A stretch of 64,000 bases of DNA. Origin: Delftia tsuruhatensis. GTDB taxonomy: Bacteria; Pseudomonadota; Gammaproteobacteria; Burkholderiales; Burkholderiaceae_C. Below are positions 1-8,710 of this stretch, piece after piece (within the stretch, counting starts at the first letter, position 1; each line of letters opens with the position of its first letter). The notes below the pieces were generated by a model. That model ran no database searches and was not told the origin of the DNA. It was given only the letters and a program-made list of their open reading frames with translations. Made by a program: the position numbers and the translations under genes. The stretch is from positions 4,240,001-4,304,000 of the forward strand of contig NZ_LR813084.1 of assembly GCF_903815225.1 (NCBI RefSeq), read 5' to 3'.

Positions 1-303
1 GCCCGAGAAGCTGATGGCTTCCAGACCCTCGGCCTGCAGCGCAATGGCCAGCAGGGCCGACGATGCCTGCTCGCCCGTGGAGGCCAGCATGTCGAGCTCG
101 CGGTAATAGGCTGTCTTGGCCGAACTGGGGGCCAGCTCGCTGGCCAGGCCCAGGAGGCGGTTGGTCTCGCCACTCATGGCGCTGGGAACGACCACCATCT
201 GGTGACCGGCCCTAGCCCACTTGGCCACGCGCTTGGCAACGTTGCGAATGCGCTCTGTAGAGCCCATCGAGGTGCCGCCGTATTTATGAACGATCAGTGC
301 CAT
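1..303 (-). CDS. lysC: Aspartate kinase, N-terminal 101 residues (cut by window edge)
   Basis: This is the start of aspartokinase, which phosphorylates L-aspartate in the first step of lysine, threonine, methionine and diaminopimelate synthesis. Translation from the ATG at 303 gives the kinase nucleotide-binding motif KYGGTS at residues 7-12 and the STGEQ motif near residues 75-79, both typical of the family. The frame is open to the window edge, so about three quarters of the protein, including the regulatory ACT domains, lies outside. The upstream 178 bases to the end of tilS hold only a 6-bp hairpin at 391-407 (CCACGC/GCGTGG). Start choice rests on family N-termini; no strong ribosome-binding site is visible. 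Confidence 0.93.
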   Translation of the reverse strand, partial: MALIVHKYGGTSMGSTERIRNVAKRVAKWARAGHQMVVVPSAMSGETNRLLGLASELAPSSAKTAYYRELDMLASTGEQASSALLAIALQAEGLEAISFSG

Positions 304-481
304 TGGATATCAGGGTGACGAAACTGCTTGCCACGGCGCTGTACGACAAGGAAGTGCCTGTGCAAGCCGGGGAGCGAAAGGACCACGCATGAAGCGTGGA
401 TGCCCTGCCTGACCCCGTCCTGCGCAAGTCGTTTGGTTTTGGCGCGCCGCCGGTTTTCGTGCAAAGTTGGACCAAAACCTG

Positions 482-1468
482 TCAATTGTACCAATCGAGC
501 ACGGCCCCTTGCCGCCGCACGAAACCACGCCCCATCTTGAGATGGATGCGGTGACCTCGCGTACGGCAAACGCCGATCTGCGAGAGCAGTTGCTCCAGCT
601 GCGCGGCACTGGGCGTGGTGGCATGCACGCTGCGCAGCCAGTGGCGCAGCACGTTGGCCTGGCGGGCGCGGCTGAGGGCCTGCAAACCGGCGATGCGTGG
701 CGGGCAGCCCACCATGGCGAGATCGGCCTCGGCCAGCTCCACCAGCAGCTCGGCTGCCTCGGCGCAGTGCCGGCTGCTGCGGGCAAAGGTGGCGCGAAAC
801 TGCGGGAAGGCCTGTTGCAGCGCGGGCAGCAACCGGGCCCGAATGCGATTGCGCGTGTAGCGCGCGTCGGCGTTGCTCGGATCTTCCACCCACGCCTGGT
901 CACGCGCCACGAGCCAGTCGCGCAGCGCCGGGCCCGGCACCTCCAGCAAGGGACGATGCCATTCGAGATCCGCCCGGCCCCAGCGCGCCGGCATGGCGGC
1001 CAATCCGGCGACTCCCGCCCCCCTGGACAACGCCAGCAGCAGGGTCTCGACTTGGTCATCTGCATGCTGGGCCAGCGCGATGCTGCGCACAGGCCCGGCC
1101 AGCGCGGGCCAGGGCCCTTGCGCGGCCTCGATCAGCGCGGCATAGCGCAGCTGGCGCGCAGCGTCTTCCGGACTCTGGCCCGGCGCATGGCGGGCGTCGA
1201 TGCGGCAGATCTTCAGCGCGATGGCCTGCTGCGCGCAGACCGCCTCGCAACGGGCCGCAAAGGCCTCGGCCGCGGATTGCAGGCCGTGGTGGACATGGAT
1301 GGCGACGACGCGGCCCGGCCAGCGCCGGGCGCACGCCAGCAGCAGGGCCGTGGAGTCGGCCCCGCCACTGAAGGCAATGGCCAGCGGCAGAGCCGGCGCA
1401 AAGCGCCGCATGGCCTCATCCAGGGCAGCGCCCGGCGCCGGGTTTGGCTGGTCGATGTTCGATGTCAC
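482..1468 (-). CDS. tilS: tRNA(Ile)-lysidine synthetase
   Basis: TilS attaches lysine to C34 of the CAU-anticodon tRNA(Ile), giving lysidine and switching both decoding and charging from Met to Ile. The ATP-binding P-loop SGGADS of the N-type ATP pyrophosphatase fold lies at about residues 34-39, followed by the conserved HVHHGL and AQHADDQVET segments. The 328-residue length is short compared with E. coli TilS (about 430), as is common in betaproteobacteria that have a reduced C-terminal domain. The start codon is GTG at 1466-1468. The gene follows accA on the same strand, with a perfect hairpin between them. Confidence 0.92.
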   Translation of the reverse strand: MTSNIDQPNPAPGAALDEAMRRFAPALPLAIAFSGGADSTALLLACARRWPGRVVAIHVHHGLQSAAEAFAARCEAVCAQQAIALKICRIDARHAPGQSPEDAARQLRYAALIEAAQGPWPALAGPVRSIALAQHADDQVETLLLALSRGAGVAGLAAMPARWGRADLEWHRPLLEVPGPALRDWLVARDQAWVEDPSNADARYTRNRIRARLLPALQQAFPQFRATFARSSRHCAEAAELLVELAEADLAMVGCPPRIAGLQALSRARQANVLRHWLRSVHATTPSAAQLEQLLSQIGVCRTRGHRIHLKMGRGFVRRQGAVLDWYN

Positions 1469-1513
1469 GGACTGGGCTCGGGTAACGGAGGAATCCGCCT
1501 TGCCTCAACGACA

Positions 1514-1535
1514 GACGGCTCCCCGAGGAGCCGTC
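1514..1535 (-). terminator. Perfect 9-bp hairpin between accA and tilS
   Basis: GACGGCTCC at 1514-1522 pairs perfectly with GGAGCCGTC at 1527-1535 around a 4-base loop. It lies 24 bases beyond the accA stop and upstream of the tilS start. No U-run follows on either strand, so it may be a weak terminator, a processing site or an mRNA 3'-end stabiliser rather than a classical intrinsic terminator. Confidence 0.45.
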
Positions 1536-1558
1536 CAGTGTGCCAGAGCGCGGGGCGT

Positions 1559-2536
1559 TCAGCGATTGTCCGCCTTGGTATCGGCGAAGCGGCCGTAGCT
1601 TTGCAGGCGCTCGTAGCGGCGGTCCTGCAACTCCTTGGGCTTGAGGTCGGCCAGTTGGCGATAGGCATCGCCCAGCGCGCGCTTGAGGAAGGTGGCCATC
1701 TGCCTGGGGTCGCGGTGCGCGCCACCCACTGGCTCGTTGACGATCTTGTCCACCAGGCCCAGGGCCTTGAGGCGGTGGGCCGTGATGCCCATGGCATCGG
1801 CCGCGTCCTCGGCCTTTTCCCCGGTCTTCCAGAGAATGGAGGCGCATCCTTCGGGGCTGATCACGGAGTAGACGGCGTACTGCAGCATCAGCACCTGGTC
1901 GGCGACGGCGATGGCCAGCGCACCACCGGATCCGCCCTCGCCGATGATGGTGGTGATGATGGGCGTCTGCAGTTGCGCCATCTCATAGATGTTGCGGCCG
2001 ATGGCCTCGGACTGGCCGCGCTCCTCGGCATCGATGCCGGGGAAGGCGCCCGGCGTGTCCACGAAGGTGAACACGGGCAGGCCGAACTTCTCTGCCGTCT
2101 TCATGAGGCGCAGGGCCTTGCGGTAGCCCTCGGGACGGGTCATGCCGAAGTTGCGCAGCGTGCGCTCCTTGGTGTCACGGCCCTTCTGGTGGCCGATGAC
2201 CATGCAGGGCGTGCCATTGAAGCGCGCCAGGCCGCCGACGATGGACTGGTCGTCGGCGAAGTGCCGGTCGCCGTGCATCTCGATGAAGTCGGTGAAGCAC
2301 TCGCGCACATAGTCCAGCGTATAGGGACGCTCGGTATGCCGCGCGATCTTGGTGATCTGCCAGGGTGAGAGGTCGCTGTAGATGTCCTTGGTCAGCTGCA
2401 GGCTCTTCTTGCTGAGCTGCTCGATCTCTTCCGAGATATCGACCGCGCTTTCCGTCTGCACGTAGCGCAGTTCCTCGATTTTGGATTCGAGCTCGGCGAT
2501 GGGCTGCTCAAAATCCAGAAAGTTCTTTTTCGCCAA
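1559..2536 (-). CDS. accA: Acetyl-CoA carboxylase carboxyltransferase subunit alpha
   Basis: AccA is the alpha half of the carboxyltransferase that moves CO2 from biotinyl-AccB to acetyl-CoA, making malonyl-CoA for fatty acid synthesis. The N-terminus begins [16 protein letters not shown], typical of the family, and the C-terminal half carries the glycine-rich oxyanion segment [12 protein letters not shown]. The start is TTG at 2534-2536: an AAGGAG ribosome-binding site sits seven bases before it, and this gives 325 residues, matching the usual length of about 320. A longer reading would add 13 residues with no family support. The genes alkA-like and cysS lie upstream on the same strand. Confidence 0.95.
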   Translation of the reverse strand: MAKKNFLDFEQPIAELESKIEELRYVQTESAVDISEEIEQLSKKSLQLTKDIYSDLSPWQITKIARHTERPYTLDYVRECFTDFIEMHGDRHFADDQSIVGGLARFNGTPCMVIGHQKGRDTKERTLRNFGMTRPEGYRKALRLMKTAEKFGLPVFTFVDTPGAFPGIDAEERGQSEAIGRNIYEMAQLQTPIITTIIGEGGSGGALAIAVADQVLMLQYAVYSVISPEGCASILWKTGEKAEDAADAMGITAHRLKALGLVDKIVNEPVGGAHRDPRQMATFLKRALGDAYRQLADLKPKELQDRRYERLQSYGRFADTKADNR

Positions 2537-2620
2537 CTTGTTTCTCCTTGTCCCAGCCAGGCACGGTGCATGCATTCGGGCCGGAAAACGGGGGGATGAT
2601 CGGATGTGATCGGTTTGTCT

Positions 2621-3418
2621 TCAGGCCGCCGGCTGCGTCTCGAGCGAGCGCCAAATATACCAAGTCGCCACGGTGCACCACGGCTTCCAGGCCTCGGCCA
2701 CCTCGCGCGCCTCGCTGCGGCTGACGGGATCGCCCGAAAAATAGTTCTGGCTGATGCCCGAGATCAGGCCCGCATCGTCCAGCGGCAGCACGTTGGGCCG
2801 CTGCAGGTAGAAGATGAGGAACATCTCGGCCGTCCAGCGGCCCACGCCGCGGATGGACATGAGCTCGGCAACGATGGCCTCGTCGCTCATGCCCTGCCAG
2901 TCGTCCTGGTGCAGCCGGTGCTCGGTGAAGTGCATGGCCAGGTCCACGAGGTAGTCCACCTTGCGCGCGGACAGGCCCGCCGCGCGCATGTCGTCCACCT
3001 TGAGCCGCAGCACCAGGTCAGGCGTCATCTGCGCGGGCAACCTGGAGAACTTGTTCCACAGGTTCTGCGCGGCCTTCATCGAGATCTGCTGACCCACGAT
3101 GGAGCGCGCCAGCGTGGCGAAGGCATCGCCGCCGGGTTGCATGGCCAGGTGGGCGAAGCGCGGGATCAGCCGCTTCATCACCCGGTCGCGGCGCACGAGC
3201 TGGCGGCAGGCCTCGGCCCAGTAGGCCGGCGCCCCCTCGGGAGGCGCAGGCAGCGAGATCTTGGCCTTGGAGGCTGCCGCGGCCGCAGGGGCGGAACCCG
3301 TGCGCGCCCCCAGCGTCACCACCGGCAGGGGAGCGGGCTGCTGCTCGGGCACGGGCAGGTCTGCCACCAGGGGCAATTGCTCGAAATCCATGGTGTCCAG
3401 GGGTTTGGCGGAGGCCAT
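2621..3418 (-). CDS. DNA-3-methyladenine glycosylase, AlkA/HhH-GPD type
   Basis: Likely base-excision repair enzyme that removes alkylated purines. The helix-hairpin-helix with GPD loop is visible as IRGVGRWTAEMFL followed by NVLPLDDAGL, where the second Asp corresponds to the catalytic Asp of AlkA. The end of the domain, AEAWKPWCTVATWYIWR, matches the AlkA C-terminal helix. An Ala/Pro-rich stretch of about 60 residues precedes the domain and lacks the AlkA N-terminal beta domain, so it is a compact form. The ATG at 3418 is preceded by GGAGG seven bases upstream, which decides the start (265 residues). It lies between accA and cysS, all on the minus strand. Confidence 0.88.
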   Translation of the reverse strand: MASAKPLDTMDFEQLPLVADLPVPEQQPAPLPVVTLGARTGSAPAAAAASKAKISLPAPPEGAPAYWAEACRQLVRRDRVMKRLIPRFAHLAMQPGGDAFATLARSIVGQQISMKAAQNLWNKFSRLPAQMTPDLVLRLKVDDMRAAGLSARKVDYLVDLAMHFTEHRLHQDDWQGMSDEAIVAELMSIRGVGRWTAEMFLIFYLQRPNVLPLDDAGLISGISQNYFSGDPVSRSEAREVAEAWKPWCTVATWYIWRSLETQPAA

Positions 3419-3467
3419 CAAAGGACCTCCCCGCACCTGGCGCGGCTCATCAGGCAAGGCATACGGA

Positions 3468-4853
3468 TCAGCCTTTGGCGGCTGCCTCCCATGTCGTGCC
3501 TGCGGCGGAATCCTTCAGGACGATGCCCTGCTCCAGCAAGGCCTTGCGGATGCGGTCGGCCTCGGTCCAGTCCTTGGCGGCCTTGGCGGCTGCGCGCGCG
3601 GCGATCTGCGCCTCGATGGCCGCGGCATCCACATCGGATGCGCCCGCCTGCAGGAAGGCCTGCGGATCCCCCTGCAAGAGGCCCAGGCAGCCTGCCAAGG
3701 CCTTGAGCAGGCCCGCCGTCTCGGCGCTCTGGCTGCGGTTGACCTCGGCGGCCAGCTCGAACAGCACGGCCACCGCCTCGGGCGTGCCGAAGTCCTCATC
3801 CATGGCGGCCTTGAAGCGAGCTGCCAGGGGATGGCTCCAGTCGACGGACGTCTCGGCAGGCGCCACCAGGCTCAGCGCCGTGTACAGGCGCTTGAGCGCG
3901 CTGCGCGCGTCGTTCAGGTGCACGTCGCTGTAGTTCAGCGGGCTGCGGTAGTGGCTGCGCACGACGAAGAAGCGCACCGTCTCGGCGTCGTACTCCTTGA
4001 GCACGTCGCGGATGGTGAAGAAGTTGCCCAGCGACTTGGACATCTTCTCGTTGTCCACGTTGATGAAGCCGTTGTGCATCCAGACCTGCGCAAAGGGCTT
4101 GCCGGTCGCACCTTCGCTTTGCGCGATCTCGTTTTCATGGTGCGGGAACTGCAGGTCGGCACCGCCGCCATGGATGTCGAAGCTCTCGCCCAGCATCTCG
4201 CACCCCATGGCCGAGCATTCGATGTGCCAGCCGGGGCGGCCCGTCCCCCAGGGGCTGGACCACTTGACCTCCTCGGGCTCGGAGGGCTTGGCACTTTTCC
4301 AGAGCACGAAGTCCAGCGGATCCTGCTTGCCGTCCTGCACGGCCACGCGTTCACCGGCCTGCAACTCGTCCAGAGACTTGCCCGACAGCTTGCCGTAGCC
4401 GGGGAACTTGCGCACCGCGAAATTGACGTCGCCGTCCGTGCCCTGGTAGGCCAGGCCCTTGTCCTGCAGGCGGCGGATCATGGACAGCATCTGAGGCACG
4501 TACTCCGTGGCACGCGGCTCGTGCGTGGGGCGCTCTATGCCCAGCGCGTCGGCATCCTGGTGCAGTGCGTCGATCATGCGGTCGGTCAGCGATCGGATGG
4601 TCTCGCCGTTCTCGACGGCGCGCCGGATGATCTTGTCATCGATGTCGGTGATGTTGCGTACATAGGTCACCCTGTGCCCGCTGGCACGCAGCCAGCGCTG
4701 AACCACGTCGAAGGCGATCATGGAGCGCGCATGTCCCAGGTGGCACAGGTCGTAGACGGTCATGCCGCACACGTACATGCGCACATGGCCCGGTTCGATC
4801 GGCGAAAACGCTTCCAATGCACGCGACAGCGTGTTGTAGATACGCAAACTCAT
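3468..4853 (-). CDS. cysS: Cysteinyl-tRNA synthetase
   Basis: Class I aminoacyl-tRNA synthetase that charges tRNA(Cys). The HIGH-type motif HLGH is at residues 38-41 and the KMSKS motif at 270-274. The four zinc ligands that select cysteine are present as C29, C213, H238 and E242. The length of 461 residues equals the E. coli enzyme. It is the first gene of a minus-strand run (cysS, alkA-like, accA, tilS, lysC) and is divergent from the TPR gene at 5058. Confidence 0.97.
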   Translation of the reverse strand: MSLRIYNTLSRALEAFSPIEPGHVRMYVCGMTVYDLCHLGHARSMIAFDVVQRWLRASGHRVTYVRNITDIDDKIIRRAVENGETIRSLTDRMIDALHQDADALGIERPTHEPRATEYVPQMLSMIRRLQDKGLAYQGTDGDVNFAVRKFPGYGKLSGKSLDELQAGERVAVQDGKQDPLDFVLWKSAKPSEPEEVKWSSPWGTGRPGWHIECSAMGCEMLGESFDIHGGGADLQFPHHENEIAQSEGATGKPFAQVWMHNGFINVDNEKMSKSLGNFFTIRDVLKEYDAETVRFFVVRSHYRSPLNYSDVHLNDARSALKRLYTALSLVAPAETSVDWSHPLAARFKAAMDEDFGTPEAVAVLFELAAEVNRSQSAETAGLLKALAGCLGLLQGDPQAFLQAGASDVDAAAIEAQIAARAAAKAAKDWTEADRIRKALLEQGIVLKDSAAGTTWEAAAKG

Positions 4854-4971
4854 GGGTGTCTATCAGGGGAGAGAGGGCCGCTGCAGGAGGGCGCTTTGCG
4901 CACGCCACCGGACCCTTGGCGCCAATGCAGGCATGCTCGCGGGGAGCAGGAGCGGCAGGCGCGGAGCCCGT

Positions 4972-4999
4972 GTGACCCAGCACACCCCTCAGCTACAAT
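4972..4999 (+). promoter_or_regulatory. Candidate sigma70 promoter for the TPR gene
   Basis: TACAAT at 4994-4999 is a good -10 element about 60 bases before the TPR start, with GTGACC at 4972-4977 as a partial -35 (4 of 6 to consensus, 16-bp spacing). The element lies in the divergent gap between cysS and the TPR gene. The -10 is convincing by eye; the -35 is weak. Confidence 0.35.
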
Positions 5000-5057
5000 T
5001 GACCGCAGTATAAGCCCGCGCCGCGGGGCGTTCCCCCGAGGCCCTGAAAGCACCTAC

Positions 5058-5597
5058 ATGCCTCTACGCAACTCGTTTCGCTCCGCCCTGCGCCTTGCGG
5101 CAATGGCGGCCCTGCTCGCCACAGGCCACGCCCATGCCGACGACTACACGGATGTGAACCAGTTGCTGCGCAACGGCAAGAGCAGCCAGGCGCTGGAGCG
5201 CGCCGACACCTACCTGGCCAAGAATGCGCGCGATCCCCAGATGCGCTTTCTCAGGGCCGTGGCCTTGACCGACAGCGGCAAGACCGACGAGGCCATCGCG
5301 GCATTGAACCAGCTCATCGAGGACTATCCCGAGCTGCCCGAGCCCTACAACAATCTGGCCGTCATCTACGCGGGCCGGGACCAGCTGGACAAGGCCCGCT
5401 CCGCCCTGGAGTCCGCCGTGCGCAACAACCCCGGCTACGGGGTGGCCTACGAGAACCTGGGCGACATCCATGCCCGCCTGGCCTACCAGGCCTATGCCAA
5501 GGCCCAGGGCCTGGATGGCCGGGCCGCCAGCGTGCGCCCCAAACTCAAGCTGCTGCGCGAATTGCTTCAGGCACCGGTCGCCGGCACCACCCGGTAA
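5058..5597 (+). CDS. Exported tetratricopeptide-repeat protein
   Basis: A 179-residue protein with a Sec signal peptide ending in AHA-D at residue 27, then three or so TPR units (about residues 33-145), including the canonical segments [19 protein letters not shown] and [20 protein letters not shown]. It probably acts in the periplasm as a protein-binding scaffold. It precedes two cyclophilins on the same strand, which suggests an envelope protein-folding context, but no specific partner can be named. The start follows a GAAAG seven bases upstream. Confidence 0.8.
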   Translation: MPLRNSFRSALRLAAMAALLATGHAHADDYTDVNQLLRNGKSSQALERADTYLAKNARDPQMRFLRAVALTDSGKTDEAIAALNQLIEDYPELPEPYNNLAVIYAGRDQLDKARSALESAVRNNPGYGVAYENLGDIHARLAYQAYAKAQGLDGRAASVRPKLKLLRELLQAPVAGTTR

Positions 5598-5722
5598 ACC
5601 TTCTGCCAGCCCACGCGGGCCCGGACCCGCCGGGCCCCTCTCCCCCTGGCCGGGCACGCCGGAACCTCGCCGGTTTTTCCCACTCCATTTCCCCAGCCCT
5701 TTGGCTTTCTCAGGAGACTCGC

Positions 5723-6310
5723 ATGACCACACGCCGCACGGCATCGCTTTCCCTGGCCGGCATGGCCCTGGCCGCATCCCTTTTCACCGCCCTGCCCGCC
5801 ATGGCACAGAACGCCATGCCCAAGGTGCAGCTCAAGACCAGCATGGGGGACATCGTGGTGGAGCTCAATGAAGCCAAGGCCCCCAAGACCGTGGCCAACT
5901 TCCTGCAGTACGTGCGCGAAAAGCACTACGACGGCACGGTGTTCCATCGCGTGATGGACGGCTTCATGATCCAGGGCGGCGGCATGGATGCCAGCCTCAA
6001 GGAAAAGCCCACGCGTGCGCCGATTCCCCTGGAGGCCGGCAACGGCCTCAGGAACGACCGGGGCACCATCGCCATGGCCCGCACATCCAATCCCAACTCG
6101 GCCACCTCGCAGTTCTTCATCAACGTGGTGGACAACGAGATGCTCAATGCGCCCAAGCCCGATGGCCACGGCTACGCGGTCTTCGGCCGTGTGGTGCAGG
6201 GCATGGACGTGGTGGACAAAATCCGCACGGTGGCCACGGGCAACCAGGGCATGCACCAGAATGTACCCACCAAGCCGGTGACCATCGTCTCGGCCACCGA
6301 AGTCAAGTAA
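5723..6310 (+). CDS. ppiA: Periplasmic peptidyl-prolyl cis-trans isomerase (cyclophilin)
   Basis: Cyclophilin that isomerises X-Pro bonds during folding of exported proteins. A signal peptide ends at about residue 28 (LPAMAQ). The catalytic segment [15 protein letters not shown] and the core [12 protein letters not shown] are present, together covering the active-site Arg, Phe and Gln. A strong AGGAG lies six bases before the ATG. The gene is followed 64 bases later by a cytoplasmic paralogue, so the pair supplies both compartments. Confidence 0.93.
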   Translation: MTTRRTASLSLAGMALAASLFTALPAMAQNAMPKVQLKTSMGDIVVELNEAKAPKTVANFLQYVREKHYDGTVFHRVMDGFMIQGGGMDASLKEKPTRAPIPLEAGNGLRNDRGTIAMARTSNPNSATSQFFINVVDNEMLNAPKPDGHGYAVFGRVVQGMDVVDKIRTVATGNQGMHQNVPTKPVTIVSATEVK

Positions 6311-6374
6311 TCCGTCAACCGCGCGCCACGCCTGCCGCGGCGCGCCCCTCCCCTCAGCCCAACAAGGAACGGCC

Positions 6375-6881
6375 ATGAGCAATCCCCAAGTCGAACTCCA
6401 CATCGCCGGCCACGGCGTCATCACCCTCGAACTCGACGCCGACAAGGCGCCCAAGAGCACCGAGAACTTCCTGGCCTATGTGAACAAGGGTCACTACGAC
6501 AACACCATCTTCCACCGCATCATCGATGGCTTCATGATCCAGGGCGGCGGCTTCGAGCCCGGCATGAAGCAAAAGGACACGGACGCCCCGATCGAGAACG
6601 AGGCCAAGAACGGCCTGAAGAACGACAAGTACACCATCGCCATGGCCCGAACCGGCGACCCGCACTCGGCAACCGCACAGTTCTTCATCAACGTGGCCGA
6701 CAACGGCTTCCTGAACCACACCTCCCCCAGCGCCCAGGGCTGGGGCTACGCCGTGTTCGGCAAGGTGGTCAAGGGCGCCGAGATCGTGGACAAGCTGCGT
6801 GGCGTGAAGACCGGCCGCAGCGGCTTCCACCAGGATGTGCCCAAGGATGATGTGGTCATCGAAAAGGCCGTGGCCCTTTAA
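6375..6881 (+). CDS. ppiB: Cytoplasmic peptidyl-prolyl cis-trans isomerase (cyclophilin)
   Basis: Cytoplasmic cyclophilin of 168 residues without a signal peptide. It carries [15 protein letters not shown] and [13 protein letters not shown], the same catalytic core as the upstream ppiA product, and has the PpiB length (E. coli 164). An AAGGA site precedes the ATG. A long hairpin follows 29 bases after the stop, probably ending the ppiA-ppiB transcript. Confidence 0.95.
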   Translation: MSNPQVELHIAGHGVITLELDADKAPKSTENFLAYVNKGHYDNTIFHRIIDGFMIQGGGFEPGMKQKDTDAPIENEAKNGLKNDKYTIAMARTGDPHSATAQFFINVADNGFLNHTSPSAQGWGYAVFGKVVKGAEIVDKLRGVKTGRSGFHQDVPKDDVVIEKAVAL

Positions 6882-6912
6882 TACGCGCCGCGAAGGGCGG
6901 CCGCCGGCCGCC

Positions 6913-6956
6913 CTGTTGCCCATGGGCATGGCCTGCACCGTGTCCATGGGCAACAG
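6913..6956 (+). terminator. 16-bp hairpin downstream of ppiB
   Basis: CTGTTGCCCATGG (6913-6925) and CCATGGGCAACAG (6944-6956) are a perfect 13-bp inverted repeat; three more pairs (one G-T) extend the stem to 16 bp with a 12-base loop. It sits between ppiB and lpxH. There is no T-run after it, so the termination role is inferred from position only. Confidence 0.5.
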
Positions 6957-6977
6957 TCCACACAGCCGCCCCTCGGG

Positions 6978-7850
6978 ATGCGGCCCTACCACGCCATGAC
7001 CGCCGCGCCCCGCTCCTGTCCCGCCCTGCCCGCCGTGGCCGAACGGCAGGTTCCCGCGCCATGGAACACGCTGGACTTCATCTCCGACCTGCACCTGCAG
7101 GCCGACGAATCCGCCACCGTCGAGGCGTTTCAGCGCTATCTGCGCGCCACGCAGGCCAACGCCGTGTTCCTTCTCGGCGACCTGTTCGAGGTCTGGGTGG
7201 GCGACGACGCGCTGCTGGAGCCCGGCAGCTTCGAATCCTCATGCGCGGCCATGCTGCGCGGGGCCGCTCGCCGGCGCCCGCTGTTCTTCATGCAGGGCAA
7301 TCGCGATTTCCTCACCGGCGCGCAGTTCGACGCCTTGTGCGGCACGGTCACGCTGGCCGACCCCACCGTGCTGGACTGCGGCGGTCAGCGCCTGCTGCTC
7401 AGCCATGGCGATGCACTGTGCCTGGACGATGTGGATTACCAGCGCTTTCGCTCCATGGCCCGGTCGCCGGCCTGGCAGGAGGCCTTCCTGGCCCAGCCCC
7501 TGGCGCAGCGCCGCGCGCAGGCACGCGGCATCCGCGAAGAAAGCGAGTCCCGCAAGCGCGGGGCCGGCGGGAACACGGGTGGGCACGATGCCGGCATGCC
7601 CACGTACGCCGACCTCGATGCCGAGGCCACGCGCAGCTGGCTGCGCGCCGCCGGGGCCGAGACACTGATCCACGGCCACACGCACCGTCCCGCCGACCAT
7701 GACCTGGGCGACGGCCTGCGGCGGGTAGTGCTCAGCGACTGGGACCTTTGCGCGCGCGTGCCGCGCGCCGAGGTGCTGCGCTGGGAGCGCGGCCACGGGC
7801 TGCGGCGCCTGCCGCTGGCCCGGGTGCTCGAACAGGCGGCGGCACGATGA
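6978..7850 (+). CDS. lpxH: UDP-2,3-diacylglucosamine diphosphatase
   Basis: LpxH hydrolyses UDP-2,3-diacylglucosamine to lipid X and UMP in lipid A synthesis at the inner membrane face. The calcineurin-like metallophosphoesterase motifs are all present: D37/H39 in FISDLHL, D68 in LLGDLFEVWVGDD, GNRD at 107-110, H143 in LLSHGD and HGHTHR at 232-237. At 290 residues it is longer than E. coli LpxH (240): an extra N-terminus of about 30 residues and a Gly-rich insert near residues 192-212 account for this. The start is uncertain; ATG 6996 is an equally possible alternative. Its stop overlaps the mtfA start (ATGA), so the two are translationally coupled. Confidence 0.92.
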   Translation: MRPYHAMTAAPRSCPALPAVAERQVPAPWNTLDFISDLHLQADESATVEAFQRYLRATQANAVFLLGDLFEVWVGDDALLEPGSFESSCAAMLRGAARRRPLFFMQGNRDFLTGAQFDALCGTVTLADPTVLDCGGQRLLLSHGDALCLDDVDYQRFRSMARSPAWQEAFLAQPLAQRRAQARGIREESESRKRGAGGNTGGHDAGMPTYADLDAEATRSWLRAAGAETLIHGHTHRPADHDLGDGLRRVVLSDWDLCARVPRAEVLRWERGHGLRRLPLARVLEQAAAR

Positions 7851-8710
7851 GCCTGTGGCGACAACTGGGCCATTGGGCCCGGCGGCTGGGCCGCCGTGCA
7901 CGGGCCACCGTCGCCCCGCTGCCCGAGATCCCCGCCGCGCTGTGGCTGTCCACGCTGGCCGCCTATCCCTTCCTCGCTTCGCTGACGCTGGAGGAGCAGT
8001 CCAGGCTGCGGGCACTGGCCGCCGCCTTCCTCCAGCGCAAGCGCTTTCACGGCGCGCACGGGCTGGAAGTCACGGATGCCATGGCGCTGGAGATCGCCGC
8101 CCAGGCCTGCCTGCCGCTGCTGCATTGGGGAGAACCGCAGCGCGCCCTGGCCTGGTATGACGACTTCGTGGGCATCGTCGTGCATCCCGGCGATGCCGTG
8201 GCACGGCGCGAGAGCATGGACGAAGCGGGCGTGATCCACCACTACGACGAAGTCCTCATGGGCGAAGCCATGGAGGGCGGCCCTGTCATGCTGAGCTGGC
8301 AGGCCATAGGCGCTGGGCGCGGCCCCCATGCAGGCCACCACGGCCATGGCGGCCAGCCCGCCAATGTGGTCATCCACGAATTCGCCCACAAGATCGACAT
8401 GCGCAACGGCGGTGCCGATGGCTGCCCGCCCCTGCCCCCAGGCTTCATGGGCAGCAGTTCGGCTCGCCAGGCGCGCGAGATCTGGCAGGCCGCCTGGGCA
8501 CCGGCCTATGACGCCTTCCGCGAGCAGGTCACCATCGCCGAGCGCTTCGGCGGCCAATGGCCCTGGCTGGATGACTACGGCGCCACCGCACCCGCCGAAT
8601 TCTTCGCCGTGGCCTGCGAGGCCTTCTTCGTGGACCGGCTGCGCTTCGCCCAGGAATTTCCCACGCTGGCGCCGCTGCTGGCCGCGCTATTCAAGCCTGC
8701 GGGTGCCTGA
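7847..8710 (+). CDS. mtfA: M90-family zinc metallopeptidase, MtfA type
   Basis: A 287-residue MtfA-like protein. In E. coli MtfA binds the regulator Mlc and has aminopeptidase activity. The zinc site HEFAH is at 177-181, followed by KIDMRNG, and the third-ligand region EFFAVACEAFF begins at E251. The gene starts within the stop codon of lpxH. Its last 136 bases overlap, antisense, the 3' end of the LysR gene at 8575-9681, which is unusual. Confidence 0.9.
   Translation: MSLWRQLGHWARRLGRRARATVAPLPEIPAALWLSTLAAYPFLASLTLEEQSRLRALAAAFLQRKRFHGAHGLEVTDAMALEIAAQACLPLLHWGEPQRALAWYDDFVGIVVHPGDAVARRESMDEAGVIHHYDEVLMGEAMEGGPVMLSWQAIGAGRGPHAGHHGHGGQPANVVIHEFAHKIDMRNGGADGCPPLPPGFMGSSSARQAREIWQAAWAPAYDAFREQVTIAERFGGQWPWLDDYGATAPAEFFAVACEAFFVDRLRFAQEFPTLAPLLAALFKPAGA

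Noticed and set aside
391-407. Terminator hairpin between tilS and lysC
   Set aside because: Only a 6-bp stem (CCACGC/GCGTGG) without a U-run; too weak to annotate as a terminator.
467-2368. 633-residue open frame on the plus strand opposite tilS and accA
   Set aside because: Covers two recognised minus-strand genes antisense and contains no domain.
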